A stretch of 64,000 nt of DNA from Paraburkholderia sp041321145. Lineage in GTDB: Bacteria; Pseudomonadota; Gammaproteobacteria; Burkholderiales; Burkholderiaceae. Positions 52,116-60,895 of this stretch are shown in pieces. Location: the NCBI RefSeq assembly GCF_041321145.1, contig NZ_JBGGWA010000007.1, positions 1 through 64,000 on the forward strand, given 5' to 3'. The notes under the pieces are model-generated. The model was not told where the DNA came from. It searched no databases and worked only from the letters and a program-made list of their open reading frames with translations. The stretch's first letter is position 1; every line of letters begins with the position of its first letter. The position numbers and the translations under genes were made by a program.

Positions 52116-54119
52116 TCAGGCAATCAGTCTGAGCTTCTGTCTATCCTGCAACCAGCGTTCGAATTCCGCGGCCGGCATCGCCTGACCGTACAGGAACCCC
52201 TGCACGTAGTCGACGCCCAGCCCCTTCATGAACTGCTCTTCCGATTCGGTTTCGATGCCCTCGGCGACCACCTTGAAATCCAGTTCCTGCGCGACCGCCA
52301 CCATGGAGCGCACCAGGGCTTGGGCTTTGGTGTCGGCATTGATGGAGCGTACGAAACTGCGATCGAGCTTGATGACGTCGAGCGGAATGCGGCCCAATTG
52401 CGACAGTGACGAGTAGCCGGTGCCGAAGTCGTCCAGATGGACTTGTGCGCCGAGCTGGCGGAACTGTTTGATCAGATCGATCGCAGCTGCTTCGTCCTCG
52501 ATCAGGCAGCTCTCGGTGAGTTCCAGGTCGATCAGGCACGGGTCGAGACCGGCGTGCTGCAGCGCCTCGCTGAAATGCCGCACCACCGCCGTATCGACGA
52601 GTTGCCGCGCCGAGAGGTTGATCGCGATGCGCAGGTTGTAGCCTTCAGCCTTCCATTTGGCGGCCTGCTTCGCGGCCGTTTCCATGACCCAGCGGCCAAG
52701 CACGCCGATCAGCCCGGACTCCTCCGCATAGCGGATGAACTCGGCCGGCATGATCTGCCCGCGCTCCGGCGAATTCCACCGCACCAGGGCCTCCACGCCT
52801 TGCACCGAGCCGTTGGAGAGTACTAGCTTGGGTTGGTAGTGCAGCGTCAACTGGCCCTCTTCAAGGCCGCGCCGCAGGTTGGTGTCGAGCCACATGTACT
52901 CGGCGACCTTGCGGTTCATTTCGGGCGAGAACACCCGATAGGTGCGCTTGCCTTCGTCTTTGGCGACATACATGGCCGTGTCCGCCGAACGGATCAGCGA
53001 TTCGAGGCCGTCGCCGTGTTCCGGATACAGCGCGATGCCGATCGAGCAGCCGGTGTACACCTCGACGAGCCCCAGGCTGAACGGCGTGCGCAGGCGTTCG
53101 AGAATGCGCTGCGCGGTGGCTTCGAGATCGTGGGCGGTGCCTTTGGCCGCGAGCACGATGAACTCGTCGCCGCCGAGGCGCGCAAGCGCGTCGTCTTCGT
53201 TCAGGCAGGTGCGGATGGCCGCCGACACATCGCGGATCAGCCGGTCGCCGAACACGTGGCCGTAGTGGTCGTTGACCTTCTTGAAGTTGTCGAGATCGAG
53301 GAACAGCACGCCGACCGATTCGGCCGGGCCGGCTTCTTCGATCGCGGTGCGGATCTTGTCCTGGATCGCATTGCGGTTGGCGAGGCCGGTGAGCGAATCG
53401 GTGTTCGCCAGTTCGGTGAGCCGTTCCTGCGCGAGCCGTTCCTCGGTGATGTCGGTGCCCGAGCAGATCAGAAACTGTTCTTCGACGCCGCTGCCGCTGT
53501 GAACGAATTTATTGCGAAACAGAAAGAGCCGTTCGCCGTGGATGGTTTTCACGCGCCGCTCGACTTCGTATGAGACGCCGCGGTTGAAGAAACCCGTGAT
53601 GTTCTGGCTCGACGCCGCGCCGGATTCGGTGGTCATGAACAGCGCCCACACATTGCGGCCGACGATGTCTTCTTCCTTGACGCCGGTGAGTTCCTCGGCG
53701 AGACGGTTGAAGCGCTGTATACGGCCGTGCCTGTCGACGATCACCACGACCGAATTGACTTCGGAAACGACCTGCTCCGCGAAAGAGAGGCCGTGGACCA
53801 GATCGCGGGCGACGGATTCCGTGTCGTCGAAGGCCGAAGCGGTGCCTGCCCAGGTATTGCTGGCGAGTTTTTTACCGACGAGGTGCAGGCGCAGCGGTTC
53901 GCCGAACAGCCGCACGTCGAGGACGAGGTGAGCGGTGACGCCGGTGAGGCACCGGATTTGAGAGGCCTGCTGAGGATTCAGCGGAATGGCGACATTAGCC
54001 GGCACGTCACCGGTAACGGGCGTGAGTTCCAGTGCGTTGCTGTCGTTCGACAAACGCCAGCAAGGGCTGCTTGTGCCGAACTGGGCAAAAAGCACCTGGT
54101 CGTGTTGGTCGTCGTTCAT
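52116..54119 (-). CDS. rpfR: BDSF receptor, PAS-GGDEF-EAL c-di-GMP enzyme
   Basis: 667 aa from ATG 54119 (MNDDQHDQVLFAQFG), matching RpfR length; the open frame runs 42 codons further upstream without similarity. Domains in order: N-terminal RpfF-interaction region (about 1-105), PAS (about 110-240) that binds BDSF, GGDEF (about 245-405) with an intact GGDEF at 316-320, and EAL (about 415-660) with EAL at 443-445 and DDFGTGYSSL. On BDSF binding the phosphodiesterase activity rises and c-di-GMP falls, altering biofilm and motility. It is a cytoplasmic protein convergent with rpfF. Confidence 0.93.
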   Translation of the reverse strand: MNDDQHDQVLFAQFGTSSPCWRLSNDSNALELTPVTGDVPANVAIPLNPQQASQIRCLTGVTAHLVLDVRLFGEPLRLHLVGKKLASNTWAGTASAFDDTESVARDLVHGLSFAEQVVSEVNSVVVIVDRHGRIQRFNRLAEELTGVKEEDIVGRNVWALFMTTESGAASSQNITGFFNRGVSYEVERRVKTIHGERLFLFRNKFVHSGSGVEEQFLICSGTDITEERLAQERLTELANTDSLTGLANRNAIQDKIRTAIEEAGPAESVGVLFLDLDNFKKVNDHYGHVFGDRLIRDVSAAIRTCLNEDDALARLGGDEFIVLAAKGTAHDLEATAQRILERLRTPFSLGLVEVYTGCSIGIALYPEHGDGLESLIRSADTAMYVAKDEGKRTYRVFSPEMNRKVAEYMWLDTNLRRGLEEGQLTLHYQPKLVLSNGSVQGVEALVRWNSPERGQIMPAEFIRYAEESGLIGVLGRWVMETAAKQAAKWKAEGYNLRIAINLSARQLVDTAVVRHFSEALQHAGLDPCLIDLELTESCLIEDEAAAIDLIKQFRQLGAQVHLDDFGTGYSSLSQLGRIPLDVIKLDRSFVRSINADTKAQALVRSMVAVAQELDFKVVAEGIETESEEQFMKGLGVDYVQGFLYGQAMPAAEFERWLQDRQKLRLIA

Positions 54120-54439
54120 GAGATCCCCGGGCGGTGTGTGCCGATGAGACGCCTTGAAGGCGGGTGGGCGGCAGACAGTGTCTTCATCATACTTAAAGAC
54201 TGGCCTCATTGTAGCGAAGCGGCTGGCGTTCCGGCTTATAAACATTAACGGTTGGGCAGGCCGCCGGCTTTAGTCTTTAGCTGGGAACCCACACTGGCGC
54301 GTGGTATGCCGGTTGTTTCGCCTTGCGGGCAGCGGGTTGGGGGGCGTTCGATACGGGCACAAGCGTGCTTTTTCGCTTTTGCCGGAGGGAGGCGCGCTTC
54401 GTCCTCGTCCTTGGGGACTACACAGCGCCCGGGGTAGTT

Positions 54440-54470
54440 GGAAGCGCCAGGCTGCGATGCCGGCGCTTCC
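54440..54470 (-). terminator. Possible terminator of the repeat-protein gene
   Basis: GGAAGCGCC (54440-54448) and GGCGCTTCC (54462-54470) form a 9-bp perfect stem with a 13-nt loop, 30 nt beyond the stop of the leftward gene at 54500. No U-tract follows on that strand. Confidence 0.4.
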
Positions 54471-54499
54471 ATCTCCCCAGTACGTTTTACGTCTGATGT

Positions 54500-55870
54500 T
54501 TACGGCGCCACGCCAAGCGTGCCGTCCGGGTTGATGTTCTGCGCTCGCACTGTGTAGTCATCGCTCGTCCATGCAAACGCGCCGTAGCCTGTTGTGCTGA
54601 GCGCTCCAACAGCGTTGTCAGTCGTGTTGGTGGCAGACGTTTTGATGTCCACTACCGGGTTTTGCCAGACCTGCGCGCCGCTCGGATCCAGCATGGAAAC
54701 ACGCAACGGTTGTGGCAAAAAGGCCGCTTGTGGCGGTTGTTGTATCCACGCGGCCATTACGCCGTCCGTCACGGGCAGCATGGCGACCGGCGCCATGAGG
54801 GCAAGCGGCTCATACGCCGCCAGCACAACGCCGGTCTCGTCCCACAGCCGCGCGCCGGCATTATCGATGCATTGCGCTCGCACGCCGGAAATGCCGGTGT
54901 AATTGGCATTCCACGCGATATAGAGCCTGCCGCTGCGTGGCTCGAACCCGAAGCGCGCAGCCGAAGCATCGCTCGAATTCCCCGATACCAGCACGCCGTT
55001 CGGGGCGTACACGGGCAGACCGGTCGAATTCACGTGTTGTACGTAAATCCGTTGAATCGTGTCGATGAGCGGATAACCAAACACAGCCCCGCCCGCACCG
55101 TCCGGAATCAGGGTGGGCACTTCGCCCATCGGCAATGTCACGGCGGTGGCAACGCTGCTGTCGACCACCGTGACCGGTGTGTCGCCCCAAAGATTGGCGC
55201 CGTCCGCAGCCGCGAGCTTTTGCGCGAGCACGCTGTGGTATGTACCGGTCATTTTGTCGATGGCGTGAACAAAAGCGTAGATTACCGAACCGTCGTCGGA
55301 CGCGACGATGTTCGTGGGCGTGAGGTTTGCATCTGGTGTATCGCGCGCCACGTTCGTCGACCACAACTGATTGCCCGCCGAGTCGAGCTTCGTCATGCGG
55401 ATCAGGTCTTCCTGTTCGACTTTTCCCCAGATAAACACCGCTCCCCGATCGCTTGTACCGCAACAGAGCACGACGGAAACCACCTCGTCCGGCGGCGACA
55501 GCGTGATACCAGCCGCGCCCCACAACAATTCACCCGTGGGCGAAACCTTGAACGCGAGTACCGGACCGCCCGGCGCGTGAAGCGCTGCAATGCCGGAGTC
55601 GATGCCGATAATCGCGTTGCCGTCCGAATCGATGCTCAAACCATACCCGATGGTGCTGTGGACGTCGCGCTGATAAATCAGCTTGCCGTTGCGTTCCCAC
55701 ATTGCGTTGCCGTTCACGTCGAGCCGCTGAAGGTATAACGAGTACCCTTTGGCGCCGTCGAGCCAACTGACATAGAAGCCTCCGTCGGGCGTAGGACAGA
55801 TCAATGTCGCGGTGACATCGGCGGTCGATTGCGACAGAATGAGATTTTGCGATGCATCACTGGACCACAT
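54500..55870 (-). CDS. Unknown protein with propeller-like repeats
   Basis: 456 aa, with AAGGAG before ATG 55870. No catalytic motif or signal peptide. Repeating pattern every 45-70 residues of an LD.NG..LW-type strand: LDVNGNAMWERNG, VSPTGELLWGAAG, LDSAGNQLWSTNV, LDPSGAQVWQNPV, and NSTGLPVYAPNG. This suggests a beta-propeller of about six or seven blades. Without an export signal it might act in the cytoplasm or leave by an unclassified route. It is a single gene between rpfR and lhr. I do not recognise a named family. Confidence 0.6.
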   Translation of the reverse strand: MWSSDASQNLILSQSTADVTATLICPTPDGGFYVSWLDGAKGYSLYLQRLDVNGNAMWERNGKLIYQRDVHSTIGYGLSIDSDGNAIIGIDSGIAALHAPGGPVLAFKVSPTGELLWGAAGITLSPPDEVVSVVLCCGTSDRGAVFIWGKVEQEDLIRMTKLDSAGNQLWSTNVARDTPDANLTPTNIVASDDGSVIYAFVHAIDKMTGTYHSVLAQKLAAADGANLWGDTPVTVVDSSVATAVTLPMGEVPTLIPDGAGGAVFGYPLIDTIQRIYVQHVNSTGLPVYAPNGVLVSGNSSDASAARFGFEPRSGRLYIAWNANYTGISGVRAQCIDNAGARLWDETGVVLAAYEPLALMAPVAMLPVTDGVMAAWIQQPPQAAFLPQPLRVSMLDPSGAQVWQNPVVDIKTSATNTTDNAVGALSTTGYGAFAWTSDDYTVRAQNINPDGTLGVAP

Positions 55871-56091
55871 TTTCTACTCCTTCGAATGCGCCGGCGCGTC
55901 GCGTCCTCGCCAGCCGTGTGGACTGCGATAAAGAGGCGTTATCGGTTTGGCGAGTAGCTAGTCGAAGGGGATCACGACGTTATTCCTGACGTCGCGTTGA
56001 TTTTGCTACTCGGAGACGAGTTTCGCAGAAAGGCGAATGATTTGGCATCCTGAATAGCCTCGTGAGGCGCGTCAAATTGGCACACGGCGCG

Positions 56092-59000
56092 TCAGTAGCG
56101 CCGCGCGAGCCGCAGGCGGGCTTGTGCCTTTGCCTCGGCGTCGGTATCGGCACCGAGCGCCGGCAGAAAATTGAATTCTCCCGCCACCAGCGCGGCGACC
56201 AGAATGCCGTCGCGAAACAGCAGGCGATTGCCCGCCACCGCCGGTATCTTGTCACCAGTCAGCAAAGTGCCGGCGAGATTGAGCGGATCGGTTGCCGATA
56301 CGCACACCCAGGCACCATCGTTCGCATGCCGGCGCACGTCGCGCAGCAAAGGAATAGCCTCGGGCAGCGCGAATTGTTCTCCCGCGAGACCGTTGACGAA
56401 GCGCCCGCCCCGGACCTGGCCGCGCGCCTCGAGCCGCTGGAAGACCCGCAACAGATCGCGCCATGGCGGCAGCCATTCCGCTTCGCGTTCGAGCAGACGC
56501 CAGAACACGACGCCATAGCGGCGCAGCAGCGTCATCGCGATGTGTTCGAGTATCTCGGGGGCGAGCGGTACACGCCGTCCATTGGCGGCTAACGCAGGCT
56601 TGCCGCTGTTTTCGCGGCCATCGCCGTCGCCCTTTTCGGAGCCAGCTTTCTCAGGCCGTTTGATGAGTGCCCAGCGTCCTGCGTCGTCCATCCCGCCAAT
56701 CAATGCGCTCGACCTGACGCGCCGGCTGCTGGAAAAGGCACTGCGTTTGGCCACCGGTTTCAACAAGGCCCGCAAGCCCGCGAAACTGTCGGAATTCACG
56801 AGGCCGGCGGCCACCAGTTCGCCCAGCGCGCTCTCCAGTTCCATACGCAAGCCGCTCACCTCGGCCAGCAACTCGTCGAAGAACATCGCGCCATGTTGCG
56901 ACAAGGTGTCGTACACGCTCTGCGCGCGAGCCGAGAGCTCGGGTTGTTTCGCTGGGTCGATCAGCGCACTCCATACGCGCACCTGCGCCCGTGGCAGCAG
57001 CACGATCGGCGTGCTGCGCACCGGTCCCGCCGCGCCACGAGCCCGCTCGGTCAGCCGGGTCCACACGATCTTGCCGGCACGGCATAGTTCGTCGAGCGAC
57101 GTGTTCGAATACGCCTTCACGCGCGCGGGCAGAATGTCTTCCTCCCATGCGCCTGCCGCCGCCTGGAAGCCCTCCATCTGTTCGAGTACCGCCGCCAGCG
57201 CATCGCGTCCTTCGCTGCGCGTGTCCGGCGTCAAATGCTGCCACTCGAACAGAAAACGCATGAAGTCGTGCCGTTCCACCGGCTCTATCTCGCGCCGCAA
57301 ACGCTTCACGGTGTAGCGGTGAATCCGCGCAAGCAAATGACGCTCGCACCATTCTTCTTCGGTCGAGCCCGGCGAGAAGCGGCCGCGCATCACATAGCCT
57401 TCCGCTTCGAGACGGGTCAGAGCCTGTTCGACCGAGGCGGCGGCCAAGCTCAGCGCCTGTGCGATCGCGCGTACCGGCAGCGGGCCGAAGCCGGTCAGCC
57501 GGGCGCGCAGCACGTCGAGCAGTGCGTCGTCGGCGCTCCAGGTGTCGGCGTAACCCTTCGGGGCGGTGAGCGGCGGTTCGAACGGGGCGTCGGGGTAGAG
57601 CGCCTGGAAACTGGTCACACGTTCGGCGGGCAGCCACAGTGCGTCGTCGTCTGCGATCTGAAGGCGGGTCGCGCGGCCGGATTCGGCGAGCGATGCGAGC
57701 CATTCAGGCCAGCCTTCGTTGTCGCGCGCTTCGGCCTCGGTGATGCAGGCGAGGCCCGTCAGCGCTTCGTGCATTTCGTCGGTGCCGCGCGCCTGCGGCC
57801 ATGCCTCGTCGCGCACGCTGTCGATTGCGTCGGCATCGAGCGCGCCGAGGTCGTCGGCGCTGGAGGGATCGGTCCAGCGCCGGTTCAGCACGGCTTGCGT
57901 GCGGCGTTCTTCGATCGGTGCGTCGTCGAGATAGGCGTAAGGCTTTGCGTTGAGGATTTCGGCGGCAAGCGGCGAAGGTGCGGGCAGGTCGCGGGCGATC
58001 AGTTGCACGTCGCCCTGTTCGATACGACGCAGCAAGGCAACCCAGCGTTCGCTGTCCATCGCCTCGTGCAGGCAATCGTCGACAGTTTGATCCACTAACG
58101 GATGATGCGGCAGTTCGCGCTCGCCGACGATGTTCTCGAGACACGCGGCCTGCTCGGGAAACACGCTCGCCAGCAAATCTTCGCTACGCATGCGCTGCAA
58201 TTGCGGCGGGGTCTTGCGCCCGCCGGTGTAGCGCGGCAGCCCAAGCGAAGTGGTCGCATTCCAGCGCCAGCGCACGCCGAAGAGCGGCGCATCGAGCACT
58301 GCCTGAATCAGCAGACGTTCGGCGCTGTTCGAATGCAGATAACGCCACACTTCGTCGAGCACGAACGAATGGCTGCCGGTCAGCGACAGCACGATCGCGT
58401 CTTCGGTGGCGGCGGCCTGCAGTTCGTAGTTGAAGGTTCGGCAAAAACGCTTGCGCAACGCGAGGCCCCACGCGCGGTTCACGCGGCTGCCAAACGGTGC
58501 ATGGATCACGAGTTGCGTGCCGCCGGATTCGTCGAAGAAACGCTCCATCACGAGCGTGTTCTGCGTCGGCAGGACGCTGAGGGCGGCGCGGGCGCGCGCG
58601 AGATAGTCGACGATCTGGCGGCCGGCGGCTTCGTCGAGATGGAGGGTGTCGATGAGCCAGTCGATTGCGCGCTGGATGCGCACGGTCATGACTTCGGAAT
58701 CGGTCATGATTTCTGCTGCAGGCACTTCGGCGACAGTCGATGATGCCGCGCTCCGTGCGGCGCGCGATTTGGCCACCGCAGGTAATGCTGCCGGTTTGGA
58801 TTTGCCTCGCGGCGACGGCGGCATGCTGAGCGAAACGACCGCATCCGCATCTTTCCCGTCGAGCAGGCGTCCAATCTGCTCACGCAAGCGCGCGACGCCG
58901 AACGACAGTTCATCGCTGCGCCCCGGTGCTTCGCCGAGCCAGAACGGAATATTCGGCGGTTGCCCTTGCGCGTCTTCGACCCGTACGCGGCCGCTCTCGA

Positions 59001-60744
59001 TCCGCAGAATCCGGTACGACGCATTGCCGAGTTGAAACACATCGCCTGCCAGGCTCTCGACGGCGAAATCCTCGTTAACGGTACCGATATTGATCGCCTG
59101 CGGTTCAAGGACCACCGCATAGTCGGCGTTCTCGGGAATCGTGCCGCCCGAGGTCACGGCCACCAGTTTGCCGCCGCGCCGGCCGCGCAAGGTACCGCTG
59201 ACCACGTCGCGGTGGATATAGGCACCACGCGGACCGTTGCGGCTCGTATAGCCTTCGGCGAGCATGCGCAGCACGGCGTCGTATTGCTCGCGTTCCAGGG
59301 CGGCGTAGGGCGCGGCGCGTCGAATCATGTCGAACAACGCGTCTTCGCCCCATTCGGCGCTCGATACTTCGGCGACGATCTGCTGCGCCAGCACGTCGAG
59401 CGGCGCGCGTGGAATGCGCAACGCGTCGAGTTCGCCGCGCCGCACGCAATCGAGCAGCGCCGCGCATTCGATCAGATCGTCGCGCGAAGCCGGAAAGAGC
59501 CGTCCCTTCGGCATGCCGCCGACATGGTGGCCCGAGCGTCCGACGCGCTGCAGGAAGGGCGCGATCGCGCGCGGCGAACCCATCTGGCAGACGAGATCGA
59601 CATCCCCGATATCGATGCCCAGTTCCAGCGAAGCCGTGGCGATCAGTACGCGCAGCTCGCCGCGTTTCAGGCGCTGCTCGGCGTCGAAACGATGTTCTTT
59701 GGCGAGACTGCCGTGATGCGCGGCGACCACCTCCTTGCCGAGCCGCTCGGTCAGATGACGCGCGGCACGCTCGGCCATGCGGCGCGTATTGACGAAAATC
59801 AGCGTGGTGCGATGCATCGCGATCAGTTCCGCGAGACGATCGTAGACGCGCTCCCACACTTCGTTGGGCATGACCGCTTCGAGCGGCACGGGCGGAATCT
59901 CCAGCGCGAGATCGCGTTCGCGGATGTGACCCACGTCGATGATCGCGCAGTCCGCGGGCATGCCGCTATCGATGCTCGCACCGCCCACCAGAAAGCGCGC
60001 GACCGCACTGACCGGCTTTTGCGTGGCCGACAGCCCGATACGCGGCAAACGCCGTTGACACAGTGTGTCGAGCCGTTCGAGGCTGAGCGTGAGATGGCTG
60101 CCGCGCTTGCTGCCGGCAAGCGCATGAATTTCATCGACGATCACCGTGCGCACCGTCGACAGCATGCGGCGGCCGGAATCGGAGCCGAGCAGCACGTAAA
60201 GCGACTCCGGCGTGGTCACGAGAATATGCGGTGCGCGTTTTTTCAACGCGTTGCGTTCCTGCTGTGTGGTGTCGCCGGTACGCACGGCGGTGCGTATATC
60301 GAGCGGTGGCAGGCCGCGTGCTTCGAGTTCTGCTGCGATGCCTTGCAACGGCAGTTGCAGATTGAGGCGGATGTCGTTCGAGAGCGCCTTCAGCGGCGAG
60401 ACGTAGACCACCAGGGTTTCGTCGGGCAAAACACCGCCGTGGGCGAGGCCTTGCTGGACGAGTTCGTCGAGCGCCGACAGGAACGCGGTGAGTGTCTTGC
60501 CCGAACCGGTGGGCGCGGCCACCAGGGTCGAGCGGCCACGGCGAATCGGCGGCCAGGCGGCCACCTGGGCATCCGTGGCGGCGGGAAAGGTTTTAAGGAA
60601 CCAGCCGGCGACCGCGGGATGGAAGTCATCCAGCGCGGCGGCCGTGAATGGACCTGAAACCGAAGAACCAGAAGCCGCGCCCAGGGCGGCTGCGGAAGTC
60701 GAGGCCGAAGTCATGCTTGCGTAGATGGGGGCGCGACGTGCCAT
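56092..60744 (-). CDS. lhr: Lhr-type large ATP-dependent DNA helicase
   Basis: About 1550 aa from ATG 60744; ATG 60714 and TTG 60762 are alternatives, none with a strong ribosome site. Superfamily 2 motifs: Walker A VAAPTGSGKT near 80, DEIH in VDEIHALAGSKRGSHL, and motif VI in QRVGRSGHHVGG. Lhr-core winged-helix and beta domains follow to about residue 880, then the long Lhr C-terminal region. Lhr is a 3'-5' translocase implicated in DNA repair. Residues 1-35 are a low-complexity Ser/Ala leader. Its promoter region faces the terminator of the autotransporter gene. Confidence 0.88.
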   Translation of the reverse strand: MARRAPIYASMTSASTSAAALGAASGSSVSGPFTAAALDDFHPAVAGWFLKTFPAATDAQVAAWPPIRRGRSTLVAAPTGSGKTLTAFLSALDELVQQGLAHGGVLPDETLVVYVSPLKALSNDIRLNLQLPLQGIAAELEARGLPPLDIRTAVRTGDTTQQERNALKKRAPHILVTTPESLYVLLGSDSGRRMLSTVRTVIVDEIHALAGSKRGSHLTLSLERLDTLCQRRLPRIGLSATQKPVSAVARFLVGGASIDSGMPADCAIIDVGHIRERDLALEIPPVPLEAVMPNEVWERVYDRLAELIAMHRTTLIFVNTRRMAERAARHLTERLGKEVVAAHHGSLAKEHRFDAEQRLKRGELRVLIATASLELGIDIGDVDLVCQMGSPRAIAPFLQRVGRSGHHVGGMPKGRLFPASRDDLIECAALLDCVRRGELDALRIPRAPLDVLAQQIVAEVSSAEWGEDALFDMIRRAAPYAALEREQYDAVLRMLAEGYTSRNGPRGAYIHRDVVSGTLRGRRGGKLVAVTSGGTIPENADYAVVLEPQAINIGTVNEDFAVESLAGDVFQLGNASYRILRIESGRVRVEDAQGQPPNIPFWLGEAPGRSDELSFGVARLREQIGRLLDGKDADAVVSLSMPPSPRGKSKPAALPAVAKSRAARSAASSTVAEVPAAEIMTDSEVMTVRIQRAIDWLIDTLHLDEAAGRQIVDYLARARAALSVLPTQNTLVMERFFDESGGTQLVIHAPFGSRVNRAWGLALRKRFCRTFNYELQAAATEDAIVLSLTGSHSFVLDEVWRYLHSNSAERLLIQAVLDAPLFGVRWRWNATTSLGLPRYTGGRKTPPQLQRMRSEDLLASVFPEQAACLENIVGERELPHHPLVDQTVDDCLHEAMDSERWVALLRRIEQGDVQLIARDLPAPSPLAAEILNAKPYAYLDDAPIEERRTQAVLNRRWTDPSSADDLGALDADAIDSVRDEAWPQARGTDEMHEALTGLACITEAEARDNEGWPEWLASLAESGRATRLQIADDDALWLPAERVTSFQALYPDAPFEPPLTAPKGYADTWSADDALLDVLRARLTGFGPLPVRAIAQALSLAAASVEQALTRLEAEGYVMRGRFSPGSTEEEWCERHLLARIHRYTVKRLRREIEPVERHDFMRFLFEWQHLTPDTRSEGRDALAAVLEQMEGFQAAAGAWEEDILPARVKAYSNTSLDELCRAGKIVWTRLTERARGAAGPVRSTPIVLLPRAQVRVWSALIDPAKQPELSARAQSVYDTLSQHGAMFFDELLAEVSGLRMELESALGELVAAGLVNSDSFAGLRALLKPVAKRSAFSSSRRVRSSALIGGMDDAGRWALIKRPEKAGSEKGDGDGRENSGKPALAANGRRVPLAPEILEHIAMTLLRRYGVVFWRLLEREAEWLPPWRDLLRVFQRLEARGQVRGGRFVNGLAGEQFALPEAIPLLRDVRRHANDGAWVCVSATDPLNLAGTLLTGDKIPAVAGNRLLFRDGILVAALVAGEFNFLPALGADTDAEAKAQARLRLARRY

Positions 60745-60815
60745 ATCCAGAGGGCGGCGCAAGCCGGCCTGTTGCGAGGATCAGCAATCAGTCTGGCAGG
60801 TTTTCACGGGCTGTG

Positions 60816-60851
60816 CCGAGGGTTGCGCATTGAAGTTTGCGCAACCCTCGG
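60816..60851. terminator. Strong hairpin between lhr and the autotransporter
   Basis: A 14-bp perfect stem (60816-60829 with 60838-60851) with an 8-nt loop, 45 nt beyond the autotransporter stop. On the plus strand it is followed by TGGCAATTTTT. It probably terminates the autotransporter mRNA ahead of lhr. Confidence 0.7.
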
Positions 60852-60895
60852 TGGCAATTTTTGCCGGCGCGGCGCGCAGCCCGCGGTGCAGGAAA

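Noticed and set aside
58960..60657. 565-codon plus-strand frame opposite lhr
   Set aside because: It covers the helicase core in antisense and has no motif or ribosome site; the Lhr frame carries all conserved SF2 motifs.
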